A stretch of 64,000 bases of DNA. It comes from CAIODY01 sp046051225. GTDB taxonomy: Bacteria; Bacteroidota; Bacteroidia; Chitinophagales; CAIODY01. Each line of letters starts with the position of its first letter. The stretch's first letter is position 1. Under the pieces are notes generated by a model, which did no database searches, was not told the origin of the DNA, and saw only the letters and a list, made by a program, of their open reading frames with translations. The DNA lies in assembly GCA_046051225.1 (NCBI GenBank), contig JBJOOR010000016.1, positions 26,399 to 90,398 on the forward strand. Direction: 5' to 3'. The position numbers and the translations under genes are program-made. Shown here piece after piece: positions 33,933 through 42,990 of this stretch.

Positions 33933-36900
33933 TTAATATCTAAATGTTTTTAATCGTTCTTTAAATTGTTTGGTTAATACGTCGGTACCTCTTTGATAGG
34001 TATAAAATTCTGTTGGCTTTTTTTCATCAGGGGTAACTTTGCGTTTTACGGGTTCAATTTTATTGATGGTTTCATTAAATCCATCATTACTACTATTCAA
34101 TTGTAACACATGTCCACGATACATCCAACAATTCCAGTCAGCTTCGCTAGCTTCAAAATAAATATTAAAAAAATCATCGCCGCGTTTACCGCCAAACTCC
34201 ATGTATGCATAAATCTTTTTCCCAAAAAATGTTTCATTCATATTTAAAATGCCCACAGCGCAATTGCCTTTCCAGCTTGCTGAAAATGGATCGTACATCA
34301 ATTTCACATCGGTAAATGTAATATTGAAAGGTGTATTTTTTGGATACTCAAGTTTAGGTGTTTCGGCAGTTTCATCTGTTTGTTCTTTTATTGCTTTAAA
34401 AGCTTTTGTTACTTCTTTTGGTGTTAAGTATTCGCTAAATGCTTTTTCGTAAAATTGTAAATTCTTTTTGTAATCAATTGCATCTTTATCAGCTAATAAA
34501 TCTACTTGCTCTTTTACTAAAATATTAAATAAATCTTTATTAAAATCAATCTTTAAGCCTATTACAGCGTTCATTACCATTGAGTTTTTATTCAAATCAT
34601 AAGTAGCATTTCCAGCAGCTACTATTTTAATTCCAGGATAATTATATCCTAAATTAAATTTACCATCGCAATACATTTTATTAGTGTTATCATTAAATCT
34701 TACAAAATCGCCTGTATTAGATTCACCACGTATTTTTGTACCCAAACCATACGTTAAATCGTTGGTAATTTTATTGTATTCTAATGTGCCTTGAGGTACA
34801 AAAATTTGGGCATCGCTAGGCGAACTAGCTGAAGCAAAAATAGCTGGATAAACACCTATTGAATCATAAGTACTTCTTAGTATTCCAAAATAAATAGGAT
34901 TGCCTTTTTCATTTTTAGCATTTACTACATTGAATGTTCCCGAGTCGGCTTTGATTACTGAATTTAGAGTAAACCATTCAGTAGGAATTGTTGTACTTTT
35001 TAATTTTAATCGAGCAAATCCATCTAGCGAAGGGTCACGTTCGGCGGCATTAAATTTAAAATATCCTTTAAAATTCATTTTTGAATTTAAAGCAAAGTTG
35101 TTTTCTTCTTTAATGTTTGAAAAACCCATGCTAATGATTTTGCCCTTGTGTTCATCCATTGTTAATGTATCTACCAACAATACTTGTTTGCCCGTAATTT
35201 TACTATTAAAATCATATTTAGCATCGGTACATAAGTAATTATTGCGACTAAATATCTTTACTGTGGCATCATAAATACTATGATATTGATTTATAGAATC
35301 GCATTGAATTTTGGCCTTGTGCAAAGTTTGCATTACAGCTTTGGGTTCAATAAATACTTGTCCGCTATCGGGCATTATTCTAGAATCGCCACTGTTTATG
35401 TATGGTATGCCTGTTACATTTAGCATAAAATTTGATAAATTATATCTTGCATTTTTGCCTACAAATTTCAATCCCTTTTGCTCGGCATTTTGCGATAAGA
35501 AAATGGCAGTATCGCCTGGGGGGCTAATGAAATCGAGCAATTTTTTATCCATATCCCAATGAAATTGATTGATTGAAGTAATGTATTGGTTATACACAAA
35601 ATTAGAAGCTAACTCTTTAGTATTAGATATAAAATCGCCGCTACGTTTTTCGAAATCAATTTTACTGTTTACATCTGGTGCTTTAAATGCAATATTACCA
35701 TCTGATGTTTTAATCTGAATACCTGATGTATCAGCATTTACATGCTTTTTACCATACATCATTAAGGTGCTTGATAAGAAAGCTTCAGGCCAATCCAAAC
35801 TACCATAGCCTGTCATTCCTTTTGATGAAATTATTAACCCTCCTTTGTGTTTGGCAATATTGCCAAACATATTAAACGGTGTGGTATCCATTTTAACTTC
35901 CATTCTGTCAGCGGCTGGTTCCCAATGTGTAAATACATTAGTATTAGTAGCAGATGGAAATTCAATTGGCGATGAAGTTTCATCTTGGTTAAATGTTTCT
36001 ACTTTAGCATTTAATGAATCGGGGGTAAACAAAATTTGTGTTGAATTTTGTTTACTTGCTTGAAATTGAAATTCGCCCGAACCTTGCAAGCCTGCATTGC
36101 TTAACGAAATGCCACCTACATAATTTCCCTTATCGGCATATAATGGAAAACCAGTGGATGGTGTATTGGTTTTAAAACCTAATGAGTAATCATTTTGTAA
36201 GGTTAATGTTTCTTCAAATTCAGGAAACACACCACCCGAATTCATAGTGCCTGAAAAATGAACCTGGTCTTTTGTAAATGTATTTAAACTATCCATTTCA
36301 AATGGATTTAGCTTAAAATAAAATTTCTTTTTATCGTATGCATGATGATGTATTTTTTCATCATCATAATAAGTAAAAGTGGTATTGGTACAAATCAACT
36401 TTGGAAAGGCTGGTAATTTTACACGAGTGGATTTATTGAACGGACCATCAATTAATAAATCACCTGTGATGCCACAAATAAAAGTTCCGGTTCGGCGCAA
36501 TAGCTCATGCACTCCGTCTGCATCTACTTTTCCTGTTCCTAAATAAATCATCATTGAATCGGCAGTGGTAATACTTACTTTAAATTTTGCATAATCAAAT
36601 GCAAAATTTCTTCCTAAAAAATCTACATGACCGCCATAAAACGAGCCGCTAAAATCCATGTCTCTATTTTTTTTCATGGTTATTTTTCCATGGTTTGGAA
36701 AAATGGTTACTTGATTTGAATCGCTTAGGTTAAATTGTTTTACCCCATCTATTTCAATATTATTATTAGTTAAATCTATTTGTGCTGCCCTGCCATTAGC
36801 ACTTTCTGATTTTATTTTAATATTATCAAAATCAACAAATTTTTTATTGGCTTTTACATAAGTAGCACCTTTGTCTTTTAATGTTACTAAATGTTTGTAT

Positions 36901-38408
36901 TCACTATAAAATATAAAGCCTTCTTCTGTTAGGTTGTATAAGGTTCTTTTGATAGTACCTTCGTCATAATTCGGGTTCATTTGTTTGGCTATTGTTTCAG
37001 CATCTACTTCGTTGGTTTTATTTTTATCGCAATAAGCTACAATTACAAGCAGTGGATTAAAATCTGCCACATTCATATATTTCTCTAATCTATTTTTTTC
37101 AAAATAATTAAATGATTCAAATGCTGCAGGTATTTTACCTGCTGCCGTTATCATTACAAAATTAATTTTTGTACTATCAATACACCATACAACGGCTTCA
37201 GCATTAGATTCGGTTTTGTGGTAAGAATCTACAAATGAAATTTTTGCTATTCCCATTTCACCACGAGATAATTTTAAAATTCTATTATTAATTGAAAACC
37301 GCAATTCGCAACCAGGATGAAAAATAGAATCTTTATCAATCAATATTTTTGCGATGGCATTATTAGATAATATTTCTTCACCTTTTTTTATAACAAATTC
37401 TTGAGATGTGGCTATTGCCACCAATTGGTCTTTTGTGTTATAAAATTTCATCTCGGCAGCTTTGCCATTCACACCCGTGCCTATTACACGGTTGCCTGCT
37501 ATACCAAAACCACCCTTATATTTTACACCTTTTGCTATATCTTGTAGTTCGTAATAACCCGAAGAGGCAAATTTAGGATAGCTGCCATTAGGCGTACCAA
37601 GTTTACGATTCGATATTCTATCAGTAAGTTTGCCTATTAATGGGGCTGATAAATATTGTGTATGAGTAAGTTTTGCCGAATCTATTATCAAATCAGATTT
37701 ATTAGCATCTAGTACAAATTTATTAAAGGTGCAATATACTACTGATTCATTTACACCAGCCTTTTGCCAATCAATTACACCTGCATTACCTATAAATTTT
37801 TCTTTTAAAATAAGCCATACACCCGATGTGTTTTTTATTGTAATAGTATCGCCAATACCTACTACTATCAAGTTGCATTTTCGATACACCATTTTTGGTT
37901 CGTTATCATATATTAATTCATAATTTTCGCTTTCGCAATGCCACACAAATCCACCATTTTCTTTTAAGCTACCATTGGCAAAATATACTTTCGAGAAATT
38001 CATCATGGCGTTGTAATCTTTTAGTACGCCATTTTTCTGTCCTTTTATCACATCTGGTATCATCTCATTCCATTTTGCAAATAGTCCTGCATCGCCTTTG
38101 GCTGCTGCATAAGCTAATACAGCTGTAATATACTGAATATATTGTGGGGCATGATAATGTACATCATCTAATAAATTACATATATCTGCTACTTGGTGTA
38201 ATTTATCATTGGATAAACCATTTTGTTTTTCAACTACTTTCTCCCAATCATCTGCTAATTGCTTGTTGTTTTCATTTAAATATTTTTTCATTTGTTTACC
38301 AAACTCCATCATATCTTTTGATGAAAATTTTTCAACTTTTGGTTTTTGTGCAATTACTGTTATAGATAGTAAAATAAATAGAAGGCAGAATACAAATTGT
38401 TTACTCAT
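33933..38408 (-). CDS. Very large secreted protein of unknown function
   Basis: 1491 residues from the ATG at 38408, with a signal peptide (about 1-20, ending ITVIAQ). I do not recognise the whole protein. After a helical N-terminus it is almost entirely polar beta-strand with recurrent Gly/Asn turns, without T9SS sorting domain, lipobox or membrane helices. Around residues 460-520 is a stretch resembling a winged helix (AETIAKQMNPNYDEGTIKR, then LTEEGFIFYSEY). The second half has short OstA/LptA-like strand units (YDATVKIFSRNNYLCTDAKY), which hints at a periplasmic beta-jelly-roll; this is inference. It ends 312 bases from rplC on the same strand, so read-through into the ribosomal cluster is possible. 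Confidence 0.75.
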   Translation of the reverse strand: MSKQFVFCLLFILLSITVIAQKPKVEKFSSKDMMEFGKQMKKYLNENNKQLADDWEKVVEKQNGLSNDKLHQVADICNLLDDVHYHAPQYIQYITAVLAYAAAKGDAGLFAKWNEMIPDVIKGQKNGVLKDYNAMMNFSKVYFANGSLKENGGFVWHCESENYELIYDNEPKMVYRKCNLIVVGIGDTITIKNTSGVWLILKEKFIGNAGVIDWQKAGVNESVVYCTFNKFVLDANKSDLIIDSAKLTHTQYLSAPLIGKLTDRISNRKLGTPNGSYPKFASSGYYELQDIAKGVKYKGGFGIAGNRVIGTGVNGKAAEMKFYNTKDQLVAIATSQEFVIKKGEEILSNNAIAKILIDKDSIFHPGCELRFSINNRILKLSRGEMGIAKISFVDSYHKTESNAEAVVWCIDSTKINFVMITAAGKIPAAFESFNYFEKNRLEKYMNVADFNPLLVIVAYCDKNKTNEVDAETIAKQMNPNYDEGTIKRTLYNLTEEGFIFYSEYKHLVTLKDKGATYVKANKKFVDFDNIKIKSESANGRAAQIDLTNNNIEIDGVKQFNLSDSNQVTIFPNHGKITMKKNRDMDFSGSFYGGHVDFLGRNFAFDYAKFKVSITTADSMMIYLGTGKVDADGVHELLRRTGTFICGITGDLLIDGPFNKSTRVKLPAFPKLICTNTTFTYYDDEKIHHHAYDKKKFYFKLNPFEMDSLNTFTKDQVHFSGTMNSGGVFPEFEETLTLQNDYSLGFKTNTPSTGFPLYADKGNYVGGISLSNAGLQGSGEFQFQASKQNSTQILFTPDSLNAKVETFNQDETSSPIEFPSATNTNVFTHWEPAADRMEVKMDTTPFNMFGNIAKHKGGLIISSKGMTGYGSLDWPEAFLSSTLMMYGKKHVNADTSGIQIKTSDGNIAFKAPDVNSKIDFEKRSGDFISNTKELASNFVYNQYITSINQFHWDMDKKLLDFISPPGDTAIFLSQNAEQKGLKFVGKNARYNLSNFMLNVTGIPYINSGDSRIMPDSGQVFIEPKAVMQTLHKAKIQCDSINQYHSIYDATVKIFSRNNYLCTDAKYDFNSKITGKQVLLVDTLTMDEHKGKIISMGFSNIKEENNFALNSKMNFKGYFKFNAAERDPSLDGFARLKLKSTTIPTEWFTLNSVIKADSGTFNVVNAKNEKGNPIYFGILRSTYDSIGVYPAIFASASSPSDAQIFVPQGTLEYNKITNDLTYGLGTKIRGESNTGDFVRFNDNTNKMYCDGKFNLGYNYPGIKIVAAGNATYDLNKNSMVMNAVIGLKIDFNKDLFNILVKEQVDLLADKDAIDYKKNLQFYEKAFSEYLTPKEVTKAFKAIKEQTDETAETPKLEYPKNTPFNITFTDVKLMYDPFSASWKGNCAVGILNMNETFFGKKIYAYMEFGGKRGDDFFNIYFEASEADWNCWMYRGHVLQLNSSNDGFNETINKIEPVKRKVTPDEKKPTEFYTYQRGTDVLTKQFKERLKTFRY

Positions 38409-38583
38409 AATATTGATTTGGCTGTGTATACGCAAAGAAAGAAAGTTTATCTGTTAATGATTCATTATTAATTTTATCTACCTAAAAAGATATTCACTAT
38501 TAAATGTAAAATGTTGAGAAAATATTGCTGTTGGATTGCTTATCATTGTCGTTTTACTATCTTAATTTTATCAAAAAATTATT

Positions 38584-39831
38584 ATGTCGATACTCATAAA
38601 AAACATTCGCCAATTAATTGGAATATCTGAAAAAGGAAATACGCTCTTAAAAGGCAAAATGATGAAAGAATTAGCAATTATTGAAAATGCTTTTTTGTAT
38701 ACTGAAAATGGTTTGATAAAGTTTTATGGCACAATGAATGAACTTGAAGATTCATATTACAATTCCGATAAAATAATAGATGCAACTGGTTGTGTTGTTT
38801 TACCTGGATGGATAGATAGCCATACACACCTAGTGTTTGCTTCAACTAGAGAGAATGAATTTGTAGATAGAATTAATGGATTAAGCTATGAAGAAATTGC
38901 AAAACGAGGTGGTGGAATTTTAAACTCGGCATTAAAAATAGCATCAGCAACAGAGGATGAATTATTTGAAACCGCATGGCAAAGATTACTAAACGTGATA
39001 AAAATGGGCACAGTAGCCATCGAAATTAAAAGTGGTTATGGCTTATCAATTGAAGCCGAGTTAAAAATGCTTCGTGTTATTAATCGATTAAAAGAAAAAT
39101 CGCCAATACCAATAAAATCAACTCTTTTAGCTGCACATGCTTATCCGATTGAATACAAACAAAACCACCAAGGTTATATCAATTTAATAAAAAATGAATT
39201 ATTGCCGCTTGTAGCAAAAGAAAAATTAGCTGATTATTTTGATGTTTTTTGCGAACAAGGATTTTTTAGTATTGAAGAAACAGATGAATTATTAACCGAA
39301 GCTTGGAAATATAATTTAGCTCCAAAAATTCATGCTAATCAATTGCATTTTTCGGGTGGCGTTCAAATTGGCGTTAAACACAATGCCGTTTCTGTAGATC
39401 ATTTGGAGTGTGTAGGCGATGAAGAAATAAATTCTTTAAAAGGTTCAAATACATTACCCGTGCTACTCCCATCAGCCGCATTTTTTTTAAAAATGCATTA
39501 TCAACCAGCCCGAAAAATTATTGATGCAGGTTTGCCCGTTATATTGGCTAGCGATTACAATCCTGGTAGTAGCCCATCTGGAAACATGAATTTTGTAGTT
39601 AGTTTGGGTTGTACGCAAATGAATATGCTGCCCGAAGAAGCTATCAATGCCGCTACTATTAATGCAGCGTTTGCACTCGAATTACAAAACGAAGTAGGAA
39701 GCATTACAATTGGTAAAAAAGCAAATCTTATCATTACAAAACCAATGAATAGTTATGCCGTTATTCCATATTCTTTCGCCGATAATATGATTGATAAAAT
39801 GATTGTTAATGGCAAAGTATTCGACTATTAG
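38584..39831 (+). CDS. hutI: Imidazolonepropionase
   Basis: Third enzyme of histidine degradation: hydrolyses 4-imidazolone-5-propanoate to N-formimino-L-glutamate. 415 residues, amidohydrolase TIM barrel. Metal-binding His80 and His82 in DSHTHLVFA; EIKSGYGLS, HANQLHFSGG and SDYNPGSSPSGNM are family signatures. Cytosolic. No other hut gene is in the window, so the pathway is split. It is divergent from the 1491-residue gene. Confidence 0.96.
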   Translation: MSILIKNIRQLIGISEKGNTLLKGKMMKELAIIENAFLYTENGLIKFYGTMNELEDSYYNSDKIIDATGCVVLPGWIDSHTHLVFASTRENEFVDRINGLSYEEIAKRGGGILNSALKIASATEDELFETAWQRLLNVIKMGTVAIEIKSGYGLSIEAELKMLRVINRLKEKSPIPIKSTLLAAHAYPIEYKQNHQGYINLIKNELLPLVAKEKLADYFDVFCEQGFFSIEETDELLTEAWKYNLAPKIHANQLHFSGGVQIGVKHNAVSVDHLECVGDEEINSLKGSNTLPVLLPSAAFFLKMHYQPARKIIDAGLPVILASDYNPGSSPSGNMNFVVSLGCTQMNMLPEEAINAATINAAFALELQNEVGSITIGKKANLIITKPMNSYAVIPYSFADNMIDKMIVNGKVFDY

Positions 39832-39936
39832 TAAAAAAAATAGTCGAATTTATCCCAAACTATTTTCTTTCAGCATTTATACTACAATTGCTTATTACTT
39901 ATTATTTTCGCCACTCAATAAATTTATTTAGTTCAA

Positions 39937-41883
39937 ATGAAAATAACTTTTCCCGATGGGAATATTCGTGAGTATGAAAGCGGCGTTTCGGCAATGGATA
40001 TTGCTAAAAGTATTTCGCCAAAATTAGCCGAACAAGTGATTGTTGCAAAAGTAAATGGCAAAGTGCAAGACGCTACATTGCCTATCAATACTGATGTTTC
40101 CATTCAATTATTAAAATGGAAAAACAATGATGATACATTGGATAAAGACGCTAAATCAACATTCTGGCACTCGTCTGCACACTTGATGGCAGAAGCGATT
40201 GAGGCATATTTTCCAGGTACAAAATTCGGTATCGGGCCAGCTATCGACCATGGTTATTATTACGATATTGATTTGGGCGATAAAAAATTGACCGAAGAAG
40301 ATTTAGAAAAATTAGAAAAGAAAATGTTGGAATTGGCAGCGCAAAAAAATAATTATTTGCGAAAAGAAATTTCAAAAGCTGATGCCATAAAATATTTCAC
40401 CGAAAAAAATGACCCATACAAATTAGAGTTGTTACAAGATTTGAATGATGGTGAAATTACTTTTTACGAACAAGGAAATTTTACCGATTTATGTCGTGGC
40501 CCACATATCCCCAACACAGGTTTTATAAAAGCAGCGAAGCTTACAACCATTGCTGGTGCTTATTGGAGAGGCAATGAAAAAAACAAACAGCTTACAAGAA
40601 TTTATGGCATCACATTTCCAACTCAAAAAGAATTGGATGAATATTTAGCATTGGTGGAAGAAGCAAAAAAACGTGACCATCGTAAAATTGCTAAAGAAAT
40701 GAGCATTTACACAATGGATGATGATGTAGGCGCAGGGTTGGTTTTGTGGATGCCCAACGGCACAGTTATTATTGAAGAGTTAGAAAAATTGGCAAAAGAA
40801 ACCGAAGAAGCAGCAGGTTACAAACGAGTAGTAACGCCGCATATCGCCAAAGAGAGCATGTATTTAAAGAGTGGTCATTTACCTTATTATGCCGAAAGTA
40901 TGTTCCCACCAATGGAATTGGATGGTGAGAAATATTATTTGAAAGCGATGAATTGTCCGCATCATCATAAAATATTTGCAGCCGAACCAAAAAGCTACAG
41001 AGACCTACCATTGCGGCTTGCAGAGTATGGCACGTGTTATCGTTATGAACAAAGTGGCGAATTATTTGGCTTGATGAGAGTGCGTTGTTTGCACATGAAT
41101 GATGCACATATTTATTGCACTCGTGAACAATTTGAGCAAGAATTTAAAGCCGTGAATGAGATGTATTTAAAGTACTTCAAAATTTTTGGCATTGATAAAT
41201 ATGTGATGCGATTCAGCAAACATGAGCCTTCTAAGCTGGGTCAGAAATATATCAACGAACCAGAAATGTGGATTCAAACAGAAAATATGGTTCGTGATGT
41301 TTTGATAAAATCAGGTACACCATTTATCGAAGTGGCTGATGAAGGCGCATTTTACGGACCAAAAATTGATGTGCAAATTTGGAGTACGATTGGTCGTGAA
41401 TTTACTTTAGCAACCAACCAAGTTGATTTTGCACAAGGCAAAAGATTCAATTTAGAATTTGCTACAAATGATAATTCAACTGATGTTCCACTCATCATAC
41501 ATCGTGCGCCATTAGGCACTCACGAGCGATTCATTGGATTTTTGATTGAGCATTATGCAGGAAATTTTCCAACTTGGTTAGCGCCGAATCAATGTTCTAT
41601 TTTGCCTATCAGCGATAAATTTATTGATTATGCAAAAGAAGTGGAAGCGAAATTGAAACAACATAAAATTCGTTGTACAGTAGATGACCGCAGCGAAAAA
41701 ATTGGTAAAAAAATCAGAGATGCGGAAATTAGTCGCACACCTTATATGCTGGTGATTGGTGAAAAGGAAATCGCCGCAAATGCAGTAGCAGTGCGTAAAA
41801 AAGGTAAAGGCGATTTAGGAATTATTGCTGTGGATGAGTTGGTGAAACAAATTAGTAAAGAGATAGAGGAAAGAATGGGATAA
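39937..41883 (+). CDS. thrS: Threonyl-tRNA synthetase
   Basis: Class II synthetase charging tRNA-Thr in the cytosol. 648 residues with domains in order: TGS (1-60), SAD editing domain with HSSAHLMAEAIE near 72-83, catalytic core, and an anticodon-binding domain (about 540-645). Zinc ligands Cys340 (MNCPHHHK), His391 (NDAHIYC) and His522 (IIHRAPLG) are present. The infC-rpmI-rplT genes that often follow thrS are absent; instead an acyltransferase starts 5 bases after the stop. Confidence 0.97.
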   Translation: MKITFPDGNIREYESGVSAMDIAKSISPKLAEQVIVAKVNGKVQDATLPINTDVSIQLLKWKNNDDTLDKDAKSTFWHSSAHLMAEAIEAYFPGTKFGIGPAIDHGYYYDIDLGDKKLTEEDLEKLEKKMLELAAQKNNYLRKEISKADAIKYFTEKNDPYKLELLQDLNDGEITFYEQGNFTDLCRGPHIPNTGFIKAAKLTTIAGAYWRGNEKNKQLTRIYGITFPTQKELDEYLALVEEAKKRDHRKIAKEMSIYTMDDDVGAGLVLWMPNGTVIIEELEKLAKETEEAAGYKRVVTPHIAKESMYLKSGHLPYYAESMFPPMELDGEKYYLKAMNCPHHHKIFAAEPKSYRDLPLRLAEYGTCYRYEQSGELFGLMRVRCLHMNDAHIYCTREQFEQEFKAVNEMYLKYFKIFGIDKYVMRFSKHEPSKLGQKYINEPEMWIQTENMVRDVLIKSGTPFIEVADEGAFYGPKIDVQIWSTIGREFTLATNQVDFAQGKRFNLEFATNDNSTDVPLIIHRAPLGTHERFIGFLIEHYAGNFPTWLAPNQCSILPISDKFIDYAKEVEAKLKQHKIRCTVDDRSEKIGKKIRDAEISRTPYMLVIGEKEIAANAVAVRKKGKGDLGIIAVDELVKQISKEIEERMG

Positions 41884-41888
41884 TCTTT

Positions 41889-42932
41889 TTGAAGAAAAAT
41901 AATCAAATACAATCATTAAGAGCTATTGCAGTTTTTTTGGTAATGATAAGCCATTGGTTGCAGTTTGATTATTGGTGGGCGATGCGAATTCCTTGGGGAA
42001 CAATGGGCGTTGATTTCTTTTTTGTGTTGAGCGGATTTTTAATTACTGGAATTTTACTTCGTGAAAAAGAAAATCAAATTGTTTCCAAAAAAACAAACAG
42101 ATTTTTGCTCCAACAATTTTACATCCGCCGAACATTGCGGTTGTTTCCACTTTATTATCTCACATTATTGATTGTGTTTTTATTTAACCGACATGCAATC
42201 GGAAACTCAATTTGGTGGCAGGTTTGCTATCTCTCTAATTTTTATGTGATTAAAATAAATGAGTTCCCTGGCATCATTTCACATTTTTGGTCGCTATCAG
42301 TAGAAGAACATTTTTATATTTTATGGGCGCCAATAGTTTTGTTTGTGCCTGTGAAATTTTTGAAAAATATTTTCATCAGCATCATTGCTGCATCGGTGTT
42401 ATGCAAAGCTGCAATGTTGTTAGCAGGGGAAAATTATTATATGCTACATGTTTTTTCCTTTAATTGTTTTGATGCTTTAGCAGTAGGTGGTTTGCTTGCA
42501 TTTTTGAAAAATGAAAATTCTGTTTTGTTGAATATTTTTTTAAAAAGGAAAATTTATGTTTTAGTGGCAGTCATCATTTTTGGAATTTTAATTTGGGCGA
42601 ATAAAAGTTTAGAATCTTACAACATGATTTTTTCCAGATTAATTTTCTCAATTTTTTCCGCTTGGATAATTGGAAATGCCGCTGCAAATAATTTCAAAAA
42701 TATTTTTTTGGTGAAAATTTTAGAAAACAAATTTTTAGTTTTTACAGGAACAATAAGTTATGGACTTTATTTGTTTCACAATTTCTCACCTGGCTTTTGT
42801 ATGGGATTGAAATATCCAACCAATGAGCTTTTAAGGTTTTTGATTTATTTCGGCGTTACATTTATTATTGCAACTGTTGCATGGTTTTTAGTAGAAAAAC
42901 CTATTGAAAAAATTAAAGAAAAATTTTATTAA
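41889..42932 (+). CDS. Acyltransferase family 3 membrane protein
   Basis: 347 residues with about ten hydrophobic helices, of the AT3 family that O-acetylates surface polysaccharides, LPS or other glycans. N-terminal signature IQSLRAIAVFLVMISHW contains Arg11 and His22, and GVDFFFVLSGFLITGIL follows. The SVEEHFYILW motif is also typical. Start codon is TTG, 5 bases after thrS; the first in-frame ATG would remove the signature, so TTG is favoured. Substrate unknown; no polysaccharide genes are adjacent. Confidence 0.9.
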   Translation: MKKNNQIQSLRAIAVFLVMISHWLQFDYWWAMRIPWGTMGVDFFFVLSGFLITGILLREKENQIVSKKTNRFLLQQFYIRRTLRLFPLYYLTLLIVFLFNRHAIGNSIWWQVCYLSNFYVIKINEFPGIISHFWSLSVEEHFYILWAPIVLFVPVKFLKNIFISIIAASVLCKAAMLLAGENYYMLHVFSFNCFDALAVGGLLAFLKNENSVLLNIFLKRKIYVLVAVIIFGILIWANKSLESYNMIFSRLIFSIFSAWIIGNAAANNFKNIFLVKILENKFLVFTGTISYGLYLFHNFSPGFCMGLKYPTNELLRFLIYFGVTFIIATVAWFLVEKPIEKIKEKFY

Positions 42933-42990
42933 CCGAACATTTATAACACAATGTATAAAATTCTGTTTTTCACAATCAAAGAATATAAGT

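Noticed and set aside
39832..39936. Possible T-box or attenuator upstream of thrS
   Set aside because: No T-box sequence, no antiterminator pair and no leader peptide with Thr codons was visible in the 105 bases; T-boxes are also not typical in this phylum.
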